Positions 1-7,609 of a stretch of 64,000 nt of DNA are shown in pieces. The number at the start of each line of letters is the position of its first letter. Position 1 is the stretch's first letter. The notes beneath the pieces are model-generated. The model had not been told where the DNA came from. It made no database searches and saw only the letters and a list, made by a program, of their open reading frames with translations. Origin of the DNA: Roseimaritima multifibrata (lineage in GTDB: Bacteria > Planctomycetota > Planctomycetia > Pirellulales > Pirellulaceae); NCBI RefSeq assembly GCF_007741495.1, contig NZ_CP036262.1, positions 2,914,001-2,978,000 on the forward strand, read 5' to 3'. A program made the translations under genes and the position numbers.

Positions 1-1687
1 TCCAATAGCACTGAACCCAAATCGCTTCGGGGTTGAATGGTGGCATACGGTTGGGATTCGTGTTTAAGGGTTCCGTCACTTGATGCTTGATATCTGCGGG
101 GCCATTCGCTTCTTTAGTGCTCTTTCGTTGAACCATGGGAGGTGGATGATTTACGGCGTCTTTCACCTGCTGTTTGACTGTAACGATTTTGGATTGAAGA
201 TCCTGTACGATTTGTTGCTCGTCGCTTAATGCTGTCTGAGATTCTAGATTCTCTTTATTGGCCGCTTCGACTTTTCTAATTGCCGCTGCCAAACGCTCGG
301 TTTCTTGTTCCAAATCTTGTCGGGCTTGCTGCTCGCGAATCTTCGCTTCATCGGACGCGTCACGCGCTCTCGCCGCTTCTTCCACTCGGCGTTCTAATCG
401 CTGTTCGAGGTCCAGGATCCTTTGGGTTTCCTCGCGTGTTTGCGTTTCCAGCTGAGCTGCCGCCGCGGCGTGTTTAGTAGCGGTGGACCATCCGATCAAA
501 CTGATTGCTAATAAGAGGGGACCAACGATCAAACAGGCTGCTGCGAGGCACGCTTCACGACGGTTGCTGCGGGCCCACCGCACTGTCAGAGCGAGAGGGC
601 CCAGAGGTCGAGCGGCAACAGGGAGGCCTGCTAAGAATCGGCGGCAGTCGGATGCAAATTCGCCGCAGCTGGAATACCGATCTTTGGGGTTCTTCGCTCT
701 TGCTTTATTACAAATCGAGATCAGATCGCTTGGAAACGACAGGGGGCCCGAACCAAGCGAAGGAGTAACGCCCTGGTTGATCTGCTGGAGCACGACCATC
801 GGCGATCCAGTGAAAGGTGTCCTGCCCGTCAACAATCGAAACATGACCACGCCAAGACTGTACTGGTCGCTTTGGGGGCCGATCTGTTGGATCTCGCCAC
901 GCGCTTGCTCCGGGGCCATGTAGGCGGGCGTTCCCAGCACGGTTCCGTCGATCGTTTGCGAGCCATCGTCCTCAATGTTTTTTGCGAGCCCGAAATCTAA
1001 AAGTTGCGGTTCGCCACCGCGATCGATCAGAACGTTGTCGGGTTTGATGTCCCTGTGGACGATCGCTTGTTCATGAGAGTAATGAAGTGCGTCAGCAAGT
1101 TTGGCGATTACTTCAATCGTCCATGTCATGGGGGCCGGACGATTTTCGTTGACCTTTGACAGCGGGATGCCGCGAACAAACTCGGTCGCAATGTACGCTT
1201 GCCCGTTGACTTCGTCGGCGTCAAAAATCGGAACGATATTGGGATGACGCAAACCTGCGGAGGCTTTGGCTTCGGCTGCGAATCGACGCTGTCGTTTAAT
1301 ATCGTTTTGCTGAAATCTTGGTATCTTGATCGCCACTTCACGGTGAAGCGATTGATCGCTCGCTCGCCAAACTTCGCCAAATCCGCCTTCACCAAGTTTT
1401 TCTTTCAGTAGATAGCGGCCGATCGAAGTGCCTTCGCTGAAACGACTTGTTGAATCGCCCAGGGCGGTGCCACTGCTGCTGTCGAATGACCGGATACCCG
1501 TTTTCGAAACGGAAGATATGACGCCAGCGATCTCGCGATCGGATCGTTCGAGCGGGCGAATGGCGTTAACTAGAATCGATTCGCCGCAGGCTGGGCAGAC
1601 ACCAACACAACCGATCTGGTGTGGGCGAACCGCGACCATTGCCGAGCAAGTTGAACAGTCCGTTGCGTGAGTGTATTGGGTGCGCAT
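1..1687 (-). CDS. Membrane Ser/Thr protein kinase (C-terminus cut by window edge)
   Basis: Reading from ATG at 1687 to the left edge gives 562 residues with no stop. An N-terminal Cys pair (CSTC near residue 11) and CVGVCPACG (near 27-35) suggest a small zinc-binding head. The kinase domain begins near residue 90 with the glycine loop GEGGFG, then AIK (Lys about 121), HRDIKPDN about 211, DFG about 234 and an APE-like MAPE. A hydrophobic segment (ACLIVGPLLLAISLIGW) follows, then a long Glu/Arg/Gln-rich coiled coil that would lie outside the membrane. This is the usual planctomycete PknB-like layout: cytoplasmic kinase, one membrane span, sensory or structural tail. It is divergent from an ECF-like sigma factor, a recurring partner. 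The substrate and the missing C-terminus cannot be read here. Confidence 0.93.
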   Translation of the reverse strand, partial: MRTQYTHATDCSTCSAMVAVRPHQIGCVGVCPACGESILVNAIRPLERSDREIAGVISSVSKTGIRSFDSSSGTALGDSTSRFSEGTSIGRYLLKEKLGEGGFGEVWRASDQSLHREVAIKIPRFQQNDIKRQRRFAAEAKASAGLRHPNIVPIFDADEVNGQAYIATEFVRGIPLSKVNENRPAPMTWTIEVIAKLADALHYSHEQAIVHRDIKPDNVLIDRGGEPQLLDFGLAKNIEDDGSQTIDGTVLGTPAYMAPEQARGEIQQIGPQSDQYSLGVVMFRLLTGRTPFTGSPMVVLQQINQGVTPSLGSGPLSFPSDLISICNKARAKNPKDRYSSCGEFASDCRRFLAGLPVAARPLGPLALTVRWARSNRREACLAAACLIVGPLLLAISLIGWSTATKHAAAAAQLETQTREETQRILDLEQRLERRVEEAARARDASDEAKIREQQARQDLEQETERLAAAIRKVEAANKENLESQTALSDEQQIVQDLQSKIVTVKQQVKDAVNHPPPMVQRKSTKEANGPADIKHQVTEPLNTNPNRMPPFNPEAIWVQCYW

Positions 1688-2051
1688 CGGTTGGGCCAAG
1701 CAATGAAGTTTTGCCTTGCGGTCCCGATTCGTACTATCCACGTTGAAAACGACCGGAATCCCTGTCTGACAGTGGTCGTATTCTATGGAGGGGGGATAAG
1801 ATACGCTAGTAGATTGGCGGTTGGCCGGGATTGTTTCACCAGGCCAGCACACCTCTGCAGCGATGATTTCAGCAGGATCCAACGAAACGGTCGCGAAAGC
1901 GTGGGATCCAAGAGAATGCGATTTGCCTCGATTGCCCACGAATCGGTTGTTAAGAGGTTTTGCTAGAATCATTCAAAGTGAGTTCGAACCGGGGACGTTC
2001 GGATTCGGTTCTCTTCGATTTTTGACCTGCGTTTTACCGACAGGCATCCGG
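1688..2051. promoter_or_regulatory. Divergent intergenic region between kinase and sigma factor
   Basis: About 360 bases separate the kinase start from the preferred sigma start. The sigma reading frame is open back to 1821, so part of this could be coding if an upstream start is used. No clear dyad or strong promoter hexamers stand out. Both genes must be transcribed outward from here, so shared control is plausible but is an inference. Confidence 0.4.
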
Positions 2052-3317
2052 ATGTTTTTAGAAAATACAGAATCGACGATGATGTCGGTGTTGTTCGGCG
2101 TCGCCAGTGTTCATAAAGAAAGCCGCCGGGATAGCTTGGAACGATTTTGCCTGACTTACACCAATCCGCTGGTCCGTTTTTTAGTCGTTACAAAGAAAGT
2201 TTCGAGCGAGGATGCGGACGAGATCGTGCAAGAATTTTGGCTGGTTAAACTCCTTGAACCACCGCCTGAACAGAATTTGATTTCGAAATATCTGGCAGCA
2301 AAAGACGCAAATTCCGAGTTGAGTTTTCGTCGTTATCTTTCAAAATCGCTTAGTTTCTATTTCATAAACCGATACCGGTCCGCGGACGCTCGGCATGCGA
2401 GGAACAATATTGCAATCGAAGCCTTGGAAGGTTGGGAGCCCGAGCAACTTGCCGCGGAACAATTCGAATTCGATACGGAATGGGCCAACCATCTGCTCAA
2501 TCGAGTTTTGAAGGATGTTCGCTCTGAATGTGTCGCCAATGGCCATCGTGCGAAGTGGGATGTGTTCGTCGAGCTTGTCCTAGTGCCCGGAATGCGGCAG
2601 GTTCCTGCTCCTTCTTATGCAGAGCTTGCAGAGAAGCTTGGGATTCAAAGTCCCAAAGCGGTCGGAAATGCGTGGATCACAGTCAAGCGAATGATTTTGA
2701 GGCATTTCCAGGCAGCCGTTCTAGATTACCTACCGTCCAGTTCCGCCGAGCAAAGTGTCATTGATGCGGAACATGAGACGCAGCAGGTTCTTGTTAGCTT
2801 GGCCGCGCGTGGAGGACTTCGGATCCTGTTGGAGGAAGAGACCGAAAGGTCTAGCTCCCTCTCTCAAACCGCTTCGTTTGCGTTGGGGGGGCCGGTAACC
2901 GCTGACATGTTCCGCGATCCTTCGGATTTAGAAGCCGCTTGGCAAAGCGTTTTAGTTACAAAGGTTGGCGACCTGACATCCGATTTAAAGCTTGCTGACA
3001 CGGATGCTCGATTTGGTGAGTGGCTAAGTACCATGTGTCCGCCCTTGGATGTTCTGGACAGCGTTCGGCGACTTGCAAAGAAACAGGGTAAGCAATCAGC
3101 ATTGCCATTTTCCGAACAGGATTGTTTCCCGCGCGAAATATGGGCGTTGATCTATCTGCTTGTTCTGGCAATTGCTCAAACGAAGCACGGACGTTATCTG
3201 TCAAATACGAAGCCAGAATCGTTAAAACGCCGTATGGTGCCGTTTCGTGACGCCGATTGGATTGATGATGAATCGCGACGAATACTCTCGTGCTTCATCG
3301 ATACGCATAATCTTTAG
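2052..3317 (+). CDS. ECF-like RNA polymerase sigma factor with long C-terminal extension
   Basis: About 421 residues from ATG 2052; the frame stays open to 1821, but the upstream part looks non-coding in composition. Residues about 20-110 resemble sigma region 2: ERFCLTYTNPLVRFL, then the acidic DADEIVQEFWLVKLL helix, then SFRRYLSKSLSFYFINRYR. A region-4-like helix pair (SYAELAEKLGIQSPKAVGNAW) lies about residues 188-210. About 200 further residues have no recognised domain, whereas ordinary ECF factors are about 180-200 residues long. Planctomycete ECF groups linked to Ser/Thr kinases are known, and this gene faces one. The tail may sense, or be modified by, the kinase; that is inference. 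Exact start uncertain. Confidence 0.75.
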   Translation: MFLENTESTMMSVLFGVASVHKESRRDSLERFCLTYTNPLVRFLVVTKKVSSEDADEIVQEFWLVKLLEPPPEQNLISKYLAAKDANSELSFRRYLSKSLSFYFINRYRSADARHARNNIAIEALEGWEPEQLAAEQFEFDTEWANHLLNRVLKDVRSECVANGHRAKWDVFVELVLVPGMRQVPAPSYAELAEKLGIQSPKAVGNAWITVKRMILRHFQAAVLDYLPSSSAEQSVIDAEHETQQVLVSLAARGGLRILLEEETERSSSLSQTASFALGGPVTADMFRDPSDLEAAWQSVLVTKVGDLTSDLKLADTDARFGEWLSTMCPPLDVLDSVRRLAKKQGKQSALPFSEQDCFPREIWALIYLLVLAIAQTKHGRYLSNTKPESLKRRMVPFRDADWIDDESRRILSCFIDTHNL

Positions 3318-3423
3318 TTCCAGTACCGCCGAAATGCCTGCCCGCAAACCACGTTTCTGTGACGTTTTTTGAGGCGTGGTATTGTTTGGGGCGTCGTATT
3401 GGCTGCCTGGGGAAAGGTTATGA

Positions 3424-4905
3424 TTGTTCTGCGGTTCGTCTTTAAGCGTTTCTAGTCTTGCTAACATCGGGTGCGTTTTGAATTCCGAAATATTTGGATC
3501 CTTGCTGGGATGGCTTTTTTGCGGGCTTCGGATCGTCTTAGTGTTTGGTTCGTTTCAGGCCGCCATGGGGCAGTCGGTCCCTGTGAAAAGGCTTCCTGCT
3601 TTCCCCGGAGCCGAAGGGTTTGGGGCGGAGACTCGCGGTGGGCGGGGAGGGGCTGTGATCGAAGTGACCAATTTGGATGATCGTGGTCCTGGTAGTTTTC
3701 GTGAGGCCTGCGACGCGGCAAATCCTCGCACGATTGTCTTTCGAACCGGAGGAACGATTACCGTTGAATCAACCATTCGCATTCGAAATCCCTACCTCAC
3801 CATCGCGGGGCAAACCGCTCCGGGGGGCGGCATTCTGTTGAAAGCCGATCCACGGTTCGACGGGCCCGTGCTGAATGTCGGGACTCATGACGTGGTGGTA
3901 CGCGGGCTGCGTATCCGACGTGGCCCCACGGCGAAGAAAGGTTGTTGCGGCGACGGTTTGAGCATTACAAATGGACGGACGCCGCCGCATCATGTGGTGA
4001 TCGACCATTGCTCGATTAGCTGGGCGACGGATGAAAATGTTGAATCGTGGTACGCCGCGAATGATTTAACCATTCAGTGGTGCATTATTTCCGAAGCCCT
4101 GCACAATAGCAGCCACGAAAAAGGACCGCACAGCAAGGGTACGATTATTGGATCCGATGTTCGCCGCGTTTCCTATCACCACAACCTGCTTGCCCATAAC
4201 GTGGCGAGAAATCCCCTGGTTTCGAATCATGACGGCCCCAATCATGTTGTGAATAATTTAGTTTACAACTGGATGTATTTTGGAGCGGAATTCAGTAACG
4301 CCATGCAGAAACCGCCTCGAGTCAATTTGATCGGGAATACCTACATGCCGGGCCCTGATACGCGAACCGAGCGGTATGAAGTTTCCCTGTCGAACTATCC
4401 AAACGAACCGATGTTCTACGTTCGTGACAATGTGGGGCACCATCGCCCGAATGGGAATGGCAACGAATGGTCGTTGATCGGAGACGGGTCGTCGGGGCTT
4501 GGAAAAGACTGGATGCGCGTCGCTGCGGATAACCAGATTCAACGCGATCAACCGTGGCCGGATTCCCCGATCCCGATCACGGTCCATCCCTCCTCCACGG
4601 CGGCTGATCTTGTATTGGATCATGCGGGGGCAACGATACCGCAGCGCGATGCCGTGGATGAACGCGTTGTTTCCGATGTTAAGAACAAGACGGGCAAATG
4701 CATTGACGATCCTGCTGACGTAGGTGGTTGGCCTTCGATTCGTGTAGGGGCCCCGGTCGAAGATTCCGACCACGATGGGATGCCGGATGCCTGGGAAATC
4801 GAACAGGGATTGGACCCTTCCGATGCAACCGATCGAAACGGATTGAATCTTAGCAAGGTCGGGTACAGTAATCTTGAAGTCTACTTAAATGGTCTGTTCG
4901 AATAA
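3424..4905 (+). CDS. Secreted pectate-lyase-like right-handed beta-helix protein
   Basis: Up to 493 residues. The mature part opens with LPAFPGAEGFGAETRGGRGG, the conserved start of bacterial pectate-lyase-family proteins, followed by VTNLDDRGPGSFREA and successive beta-helix rungs (GLRIRRGP, VVIDHCSISWATDENV). The C-terminus has a calcium-binding DSDHDGMPDAWE motif of thrombospondin-type-3/dockerin style, often seen at the end of planctomycete lyases. A hydrophobic stretch before AAMGQS is a likely signal peptide. Starts are TTG at 3424 or TTG at 3478; the ATG at 3420 is out of frame and closes quickly. Probable role is cleavage of an acidic polysaccharide, such as algal polymers, outside the cytoplasm. 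Substrate unknown; no sulfatase or transporter neighbours. Confidence 0.85.
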   Translation: MFCGSSLSVSSLANIGCVLNSEIFGSLLGWLFCGLRIVLVFGSFQAAMGQSVPVKRLPAFPGAEGFGAETRGGRGGAVIEVTNLDDRGPGSFREACDAANPRTIVFRTGGTITVESTIRIRNPYLTIAGQTAPGGGILLKADPRFDGPVLNVGTHDVVVRGLRIRRGPTAKKGCCGDGLSITNGRTPPHHVVIDHCSISWATDENVESWYAANDLTIQWCIISEALHNSSHEKGPHSKGTIIGSDVRRVSYHHNLLAHNVARNPLVSNHDGPNHVVNNLVYNWMYFGAEFSNAMQKPPRVNLIGNTYMPGPDTRTERYEVSLSNYPNEPMFYVRDNVGHHRPNGNGNEWSLIGDGSSGLGKDWMRVAADNQIQRDQPWPDSPIPITVHPSSTAADLVLDHAGATIPQRDAVDERVVSDVKNKTGKCIDDPADVGGWPSIRVGAPVEDSDHDGMPDAWEIEQGLDPSDATDRNGLNLSKVGYSNLEVYLNGLFE

Positions 4906-4979
4906 GACATCGGATGGCACTGTCAGAATGACGTCGAATCGAACAACGCACCAAGTCCGTATGGCGATGAGGAACTTCT

Positions 4980-6437
4980 GTGGACTCTGAACTTCCCTAC
5001 TATGGCGTTTTTGACCTGTTCAAAATTGGTATCGGACCTTCCAGTTCTCACTCGGTGGGACCGATGCGCGCGGCCGAAATGTTTCTGGCCGAATTGACGG
5101 ATCAAAGGTTGCTGAATTCGATCCAACGGATTCGTGTCGATTTGTATGGATCGCTAGCGTTGACTGGAATCGGGCATGGGACCGACGTTGCCGTGTTGAT
5201 GGGACTGCAGGGAGAGGTGCCCGATCAAATCGACCCTGATTTGGTCCCCGAGAAACTGCGGCAGATCCGTTCCGGTCACCAAATCTGTTTGGCTGGCACG
5301 CATTCGATTGGGTTTCATGAGAAAACGGATCTGGTGTTTCATCGCAAAACGTTTTTAGATGCGCATCCCAACGGGATGCGGTTTCAAGCGTTTCCTGATC
5401 GGGATTCTGAAAGCGTCGTTCATGAAACAACCTACTTTTCGATTGGGGGTGGGTTTGTCATACGTGGTCCAGCGGTATCCGAAAAGAGTTCTGGCGAGGA
5501 CGGGGGGCCGGATGCAGGCGAACAAGCGGCGGAGAACCATCGCGGGCAGGCACCTGTGGTTGTTGCGGTACCGTTCCCGTTTTCATCCGCACGTGAGGTA
5601 TTGGAGCTAACCGAAAAGCACCAGCTGTCGATCAGCCAGCTTGCCTGGGCGAATGAGAATGCGCTGCGGGCAGAGTCGGAAACGCGGGAAGGGATTCAAC
5701 GTATCTGGCGGACGATGCAGGAATGCGTCGAACGTGGTTGTCGTACCGAAGGGGTTTTGCCCGGCGGATTGAATGTCCAACGCCGGGCCCCGGCCCTGCA
5801 CCGGTCTCTCCGTGACAACGCTCCGTCGATTGCTGGCGATCCAATGTCGGTGCTCGACTGGGTCGATCTGTATGCGCTCGCCGTGAATGAAGAAAACGCG
5901 GCAGGAGGGCGAGTCGTGACCGCTCCGACCAACGGGGCGGCTGGAATCATTCCATCGGTCCTGCACTATTTGGATCGTTTTTGTCATGCGGTCACTCCGC
6001 AGACGATCGAGAATTTTTTGCTAACCGCCTCCGTTATTGGATCGCTGTATAAACGAAATGCTTCCATTTCTGGAGCCGAAGTGGGGTGTCAGGGGGAGGT
6101 GGGAGTCGCATGTTCCATGGCGGCCGGAGCTCTCACCGAAGCCCTCGGAGGGACGCCCGGTCAGGTCGAAGAGGCGGCCGAGATTGGGATGGAACATAAT
6201 CTGGGATTGACCTGCGATCCGATCAAAGGGCTGGTGCAGATCCCCTGTATTGAACGCAACGCAATGGGGGCCGTCAAAGCAATCAATGCAAGTCGATTGG
6301 CGCTGCGTGGGGACGGAAAGCACTTTGTTTCGCTCGATCGCGTGATCCGCGTCATGAAACGGACCGGCGAGGACATGTCGTCTCGCTACAAAGAAACCTC
6401 ACGAGGCGGATTAGCCGTCAACATCACCGAATGCTAG
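4980..6437 (+). CDS. sdaA: L-serine ammonia-lyase (L-serine dehydratase), iron-sulfur type
   Basis: 485 residues from a GTG start with GAGG about 8 bases upstream. It deaminates L-serine to pyruvate and ammonia with a [4Fe-4S] cluster. The beta domain starts with [19 protein letters not shown]. The alpha domain carries [14 protein letters not shown], the cysteine segment [16 protein letters not shown], then [20 protein letters not shown], which together supply the cluster ligands. It is the single-chain form, as in E. coli SdaA (about 450 residues). The additional length is a polar Gly/Asp/Glu-rich insert around residues 167-185 between the two domains, probably a flexible linker. No obvious operon partner; the lyase gene ends 74 bases upstream. 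Confidence 0.96.
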   Translation: MDSELPYYGVFDLFKIGIGPSSSHSVGPMRAAEMFLAELTDQRLLNSIQRIRVDLYGSLALTGIGHGTDVAVLMGLQGEVPDQIDPDLVPEKLRQIRSGHQICLAGTHSIGFHEKTDLVFHRKTFLDAHPNGMRFQAFPDRDSESVVHETTYFSIGGGFVIRGPAVSEKSSGEDGGPDAGEQAAENHRGQAPVVVAVPFPFSSAREVLELTEKHQLSISQLAWANENALRAESETREGIQRIWRTMQECVERGCRTEGVLPGGLNVQRRAPALHRSLRDNAPSIAGDPMSVLDWVDLYALAVNEENAAGGRVVTAPTNGAAGIIPSVLHYLDRFCHAVTPQTIENFLLTASVIGSLYKRNASISGAEVGCQGEVGVACSMAAGALTEALGGTPGQVEEAAEIGMEHNLGLTCDPIKGLVQIPCIERNAMGAVKAINASRLALRGDGKHFVSLDRVIRVMKRTGEDMSSRYKETSRGGLAVNITEC

Positions 6438-6656
6438 GGAAGTCACGAGGGTAAGCCAGAGTGAAAAGTGGCGCCCGGATCATTTTTCGGTTTAGTTCCT
6501 TTGTTGAATCCAGTGTTGGCCCGGATCGTAGGGATCTGCTTCTGGGGTGAGGGCGGTTATTGTCAAGGCGATCGCCCCTTCGGTTTGGAAGGTTGGTGCG
6601 ACGGGTAAATCCATCCCAGGAGAGGTTCCAGCGGAAACGCTCGGCTGGCGTTGCTT

Positions 6657-7178
6657 TTACTCTCGTTCCCAGACTTTTAGCGATGGGGCCGTTCGGTCGT
6701 CGGACAGCATTCCGTGGACTTCGTAGAATTTGTTGCCTTCGATGCGAAATAGGTAGGCGGATTCCTTGGCGGTTTTGGTGCCCGCATTGGGGCCGGTCAG
6801 TATCAGACGGTTGCGGTGGATGAAGACGTTCGCTCGGCCGGTATCATCGATTTCGTAATCGGAACGATGCGAGTAGACCACTTTGTCCTGTGGATCATAG
6901 ACCGTCAGGATGGTGTGGTCGCCGAAGTGCTCTTTAATCGTTTTGAAACGACCTTTGGCTGTCTTGCGGTATTGAACCCATTTGCCTTTGATTTGCTCTG
7001 CGGCAGAATCGGTGCTTGCAGCCGGTCGCTTGTCTTCGGCTTGCAGCGGGATCGCCGTCTGGAACAGGATCGCTGAAAGCAGCAGCGGCATCACGAGAAA
7101 GAGAATCCGCGTTGATTGCAAACGGGCATGAACGTGCCCGATTGCGCAGATCGGTAAAGAGAATTGGGGGATGCTCAT
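6657..7178 (-). CDS. Secreted protein of unknown function, TIGR-like beta-rich fold
   Basis: 173 residues from ATG 7178 (a GTG lies three codons earlier). An N-terminal hydrophobic stretch (ILFLVMPLLLSAILF) before AIPLQAEDKRP fits a Sec signal peptide. The mature domain, starting near AAEQIKGKWVQYRKT, alternates short beta strands (HTILTVYDPQDKVVY, SAYLFRIEGNKFYEVHG) and resembles small lipocalin-like or DUF-type proteins that report 'KGKW' at the first strand. I do not recognise the family with certainty. Neighbours are convergent sdaA and the upstream DUF6800-type gene, neither informative. Confidence 0.65.
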   Translation of the reverse strand: MSIPQFSLPICAIGHVHARLQSTRILFLVMPLLLSAILFQTAIPLQAEDKRPAASTDSAAEQIKGKWVQYRKTAKGRFKTIKEHFGDHTILTVYDPQDKVVYSHRSDYEIDDTGRANVFIHRNRLILTGPNAGTKTAKESAYLFRIEGNKFYEVHGMLSDDRTAPSLKVWERE

Positions 7179-7323
7179 TTGCGACACTGGTTCAAGTCAC
7201 ATGAATCCCCGCTCTCAGGACTGGAGGAGTCCGGGCATGGCCCGCTCCACCGTCATAAGATCACAGGCCGTAAACGCGAGGCGTGCTCGCGTGACGGGGC
7301 AGAAATCGCTTTGCAGCGATTGC

Positions 7324-7503
7324 TTATGCGTTCAGTTTTTCGCGTTCGATGATCGCATCCGCTCCGGTCGTCATGCGGCGAAGCTTCCGAATCACGGTGC
7401 TTTTTTCCATTGTCCCGTTTGCGGCTCGCGCCAAAAGTTTTTTAGTTTGGACAACGCGCTTACGGCGACGACGAAGTTCACGACGGCGTTCGGTTCCAGC
7501 CAT
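7324..7503 (-). CDS. Short basic protein, DUF6800-type
   Basis: 59 codons from ATG 7503 to TAA at 7324. The sequence starts MAGTERRRELRRRRKR, has a central TKKLLARA segment, and ends VIRKLRRMTTGADAIIERE. This Arg-rich head plus 'KLRRLTPGA-IIER' tail is a small family I associate with planctomycetes (DUF6800). Function unknown; the charge pattern suggests nucleic acid or ribosome binding, but that is inference. It lies downstream of topA, 106 bases from the topA stop and on the same strand. Confidence 0.8.
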   Translation of the reverse strand: MAGTERRRELRRRRKRVVQTKKLLARAANGTMEKSTVIRKLRRMTTGADAIIEREKLNA

Positions 7504-7609
7504 ATCAAAAAGCCTTTATATGAATAATATTCGTTAGAGAAATTGGTCAAAGAGTCGTCAGCATACCTAAACATGGCCTCTGAGGGGAGGCCGGGAAATT
7601 TGGAGGCGA

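Noticed and set aside
483-923. Plus-strand frames over 258-923
   Set aside because: Antisense to the kinase gene, which has all kinase motifs on the minus strand.
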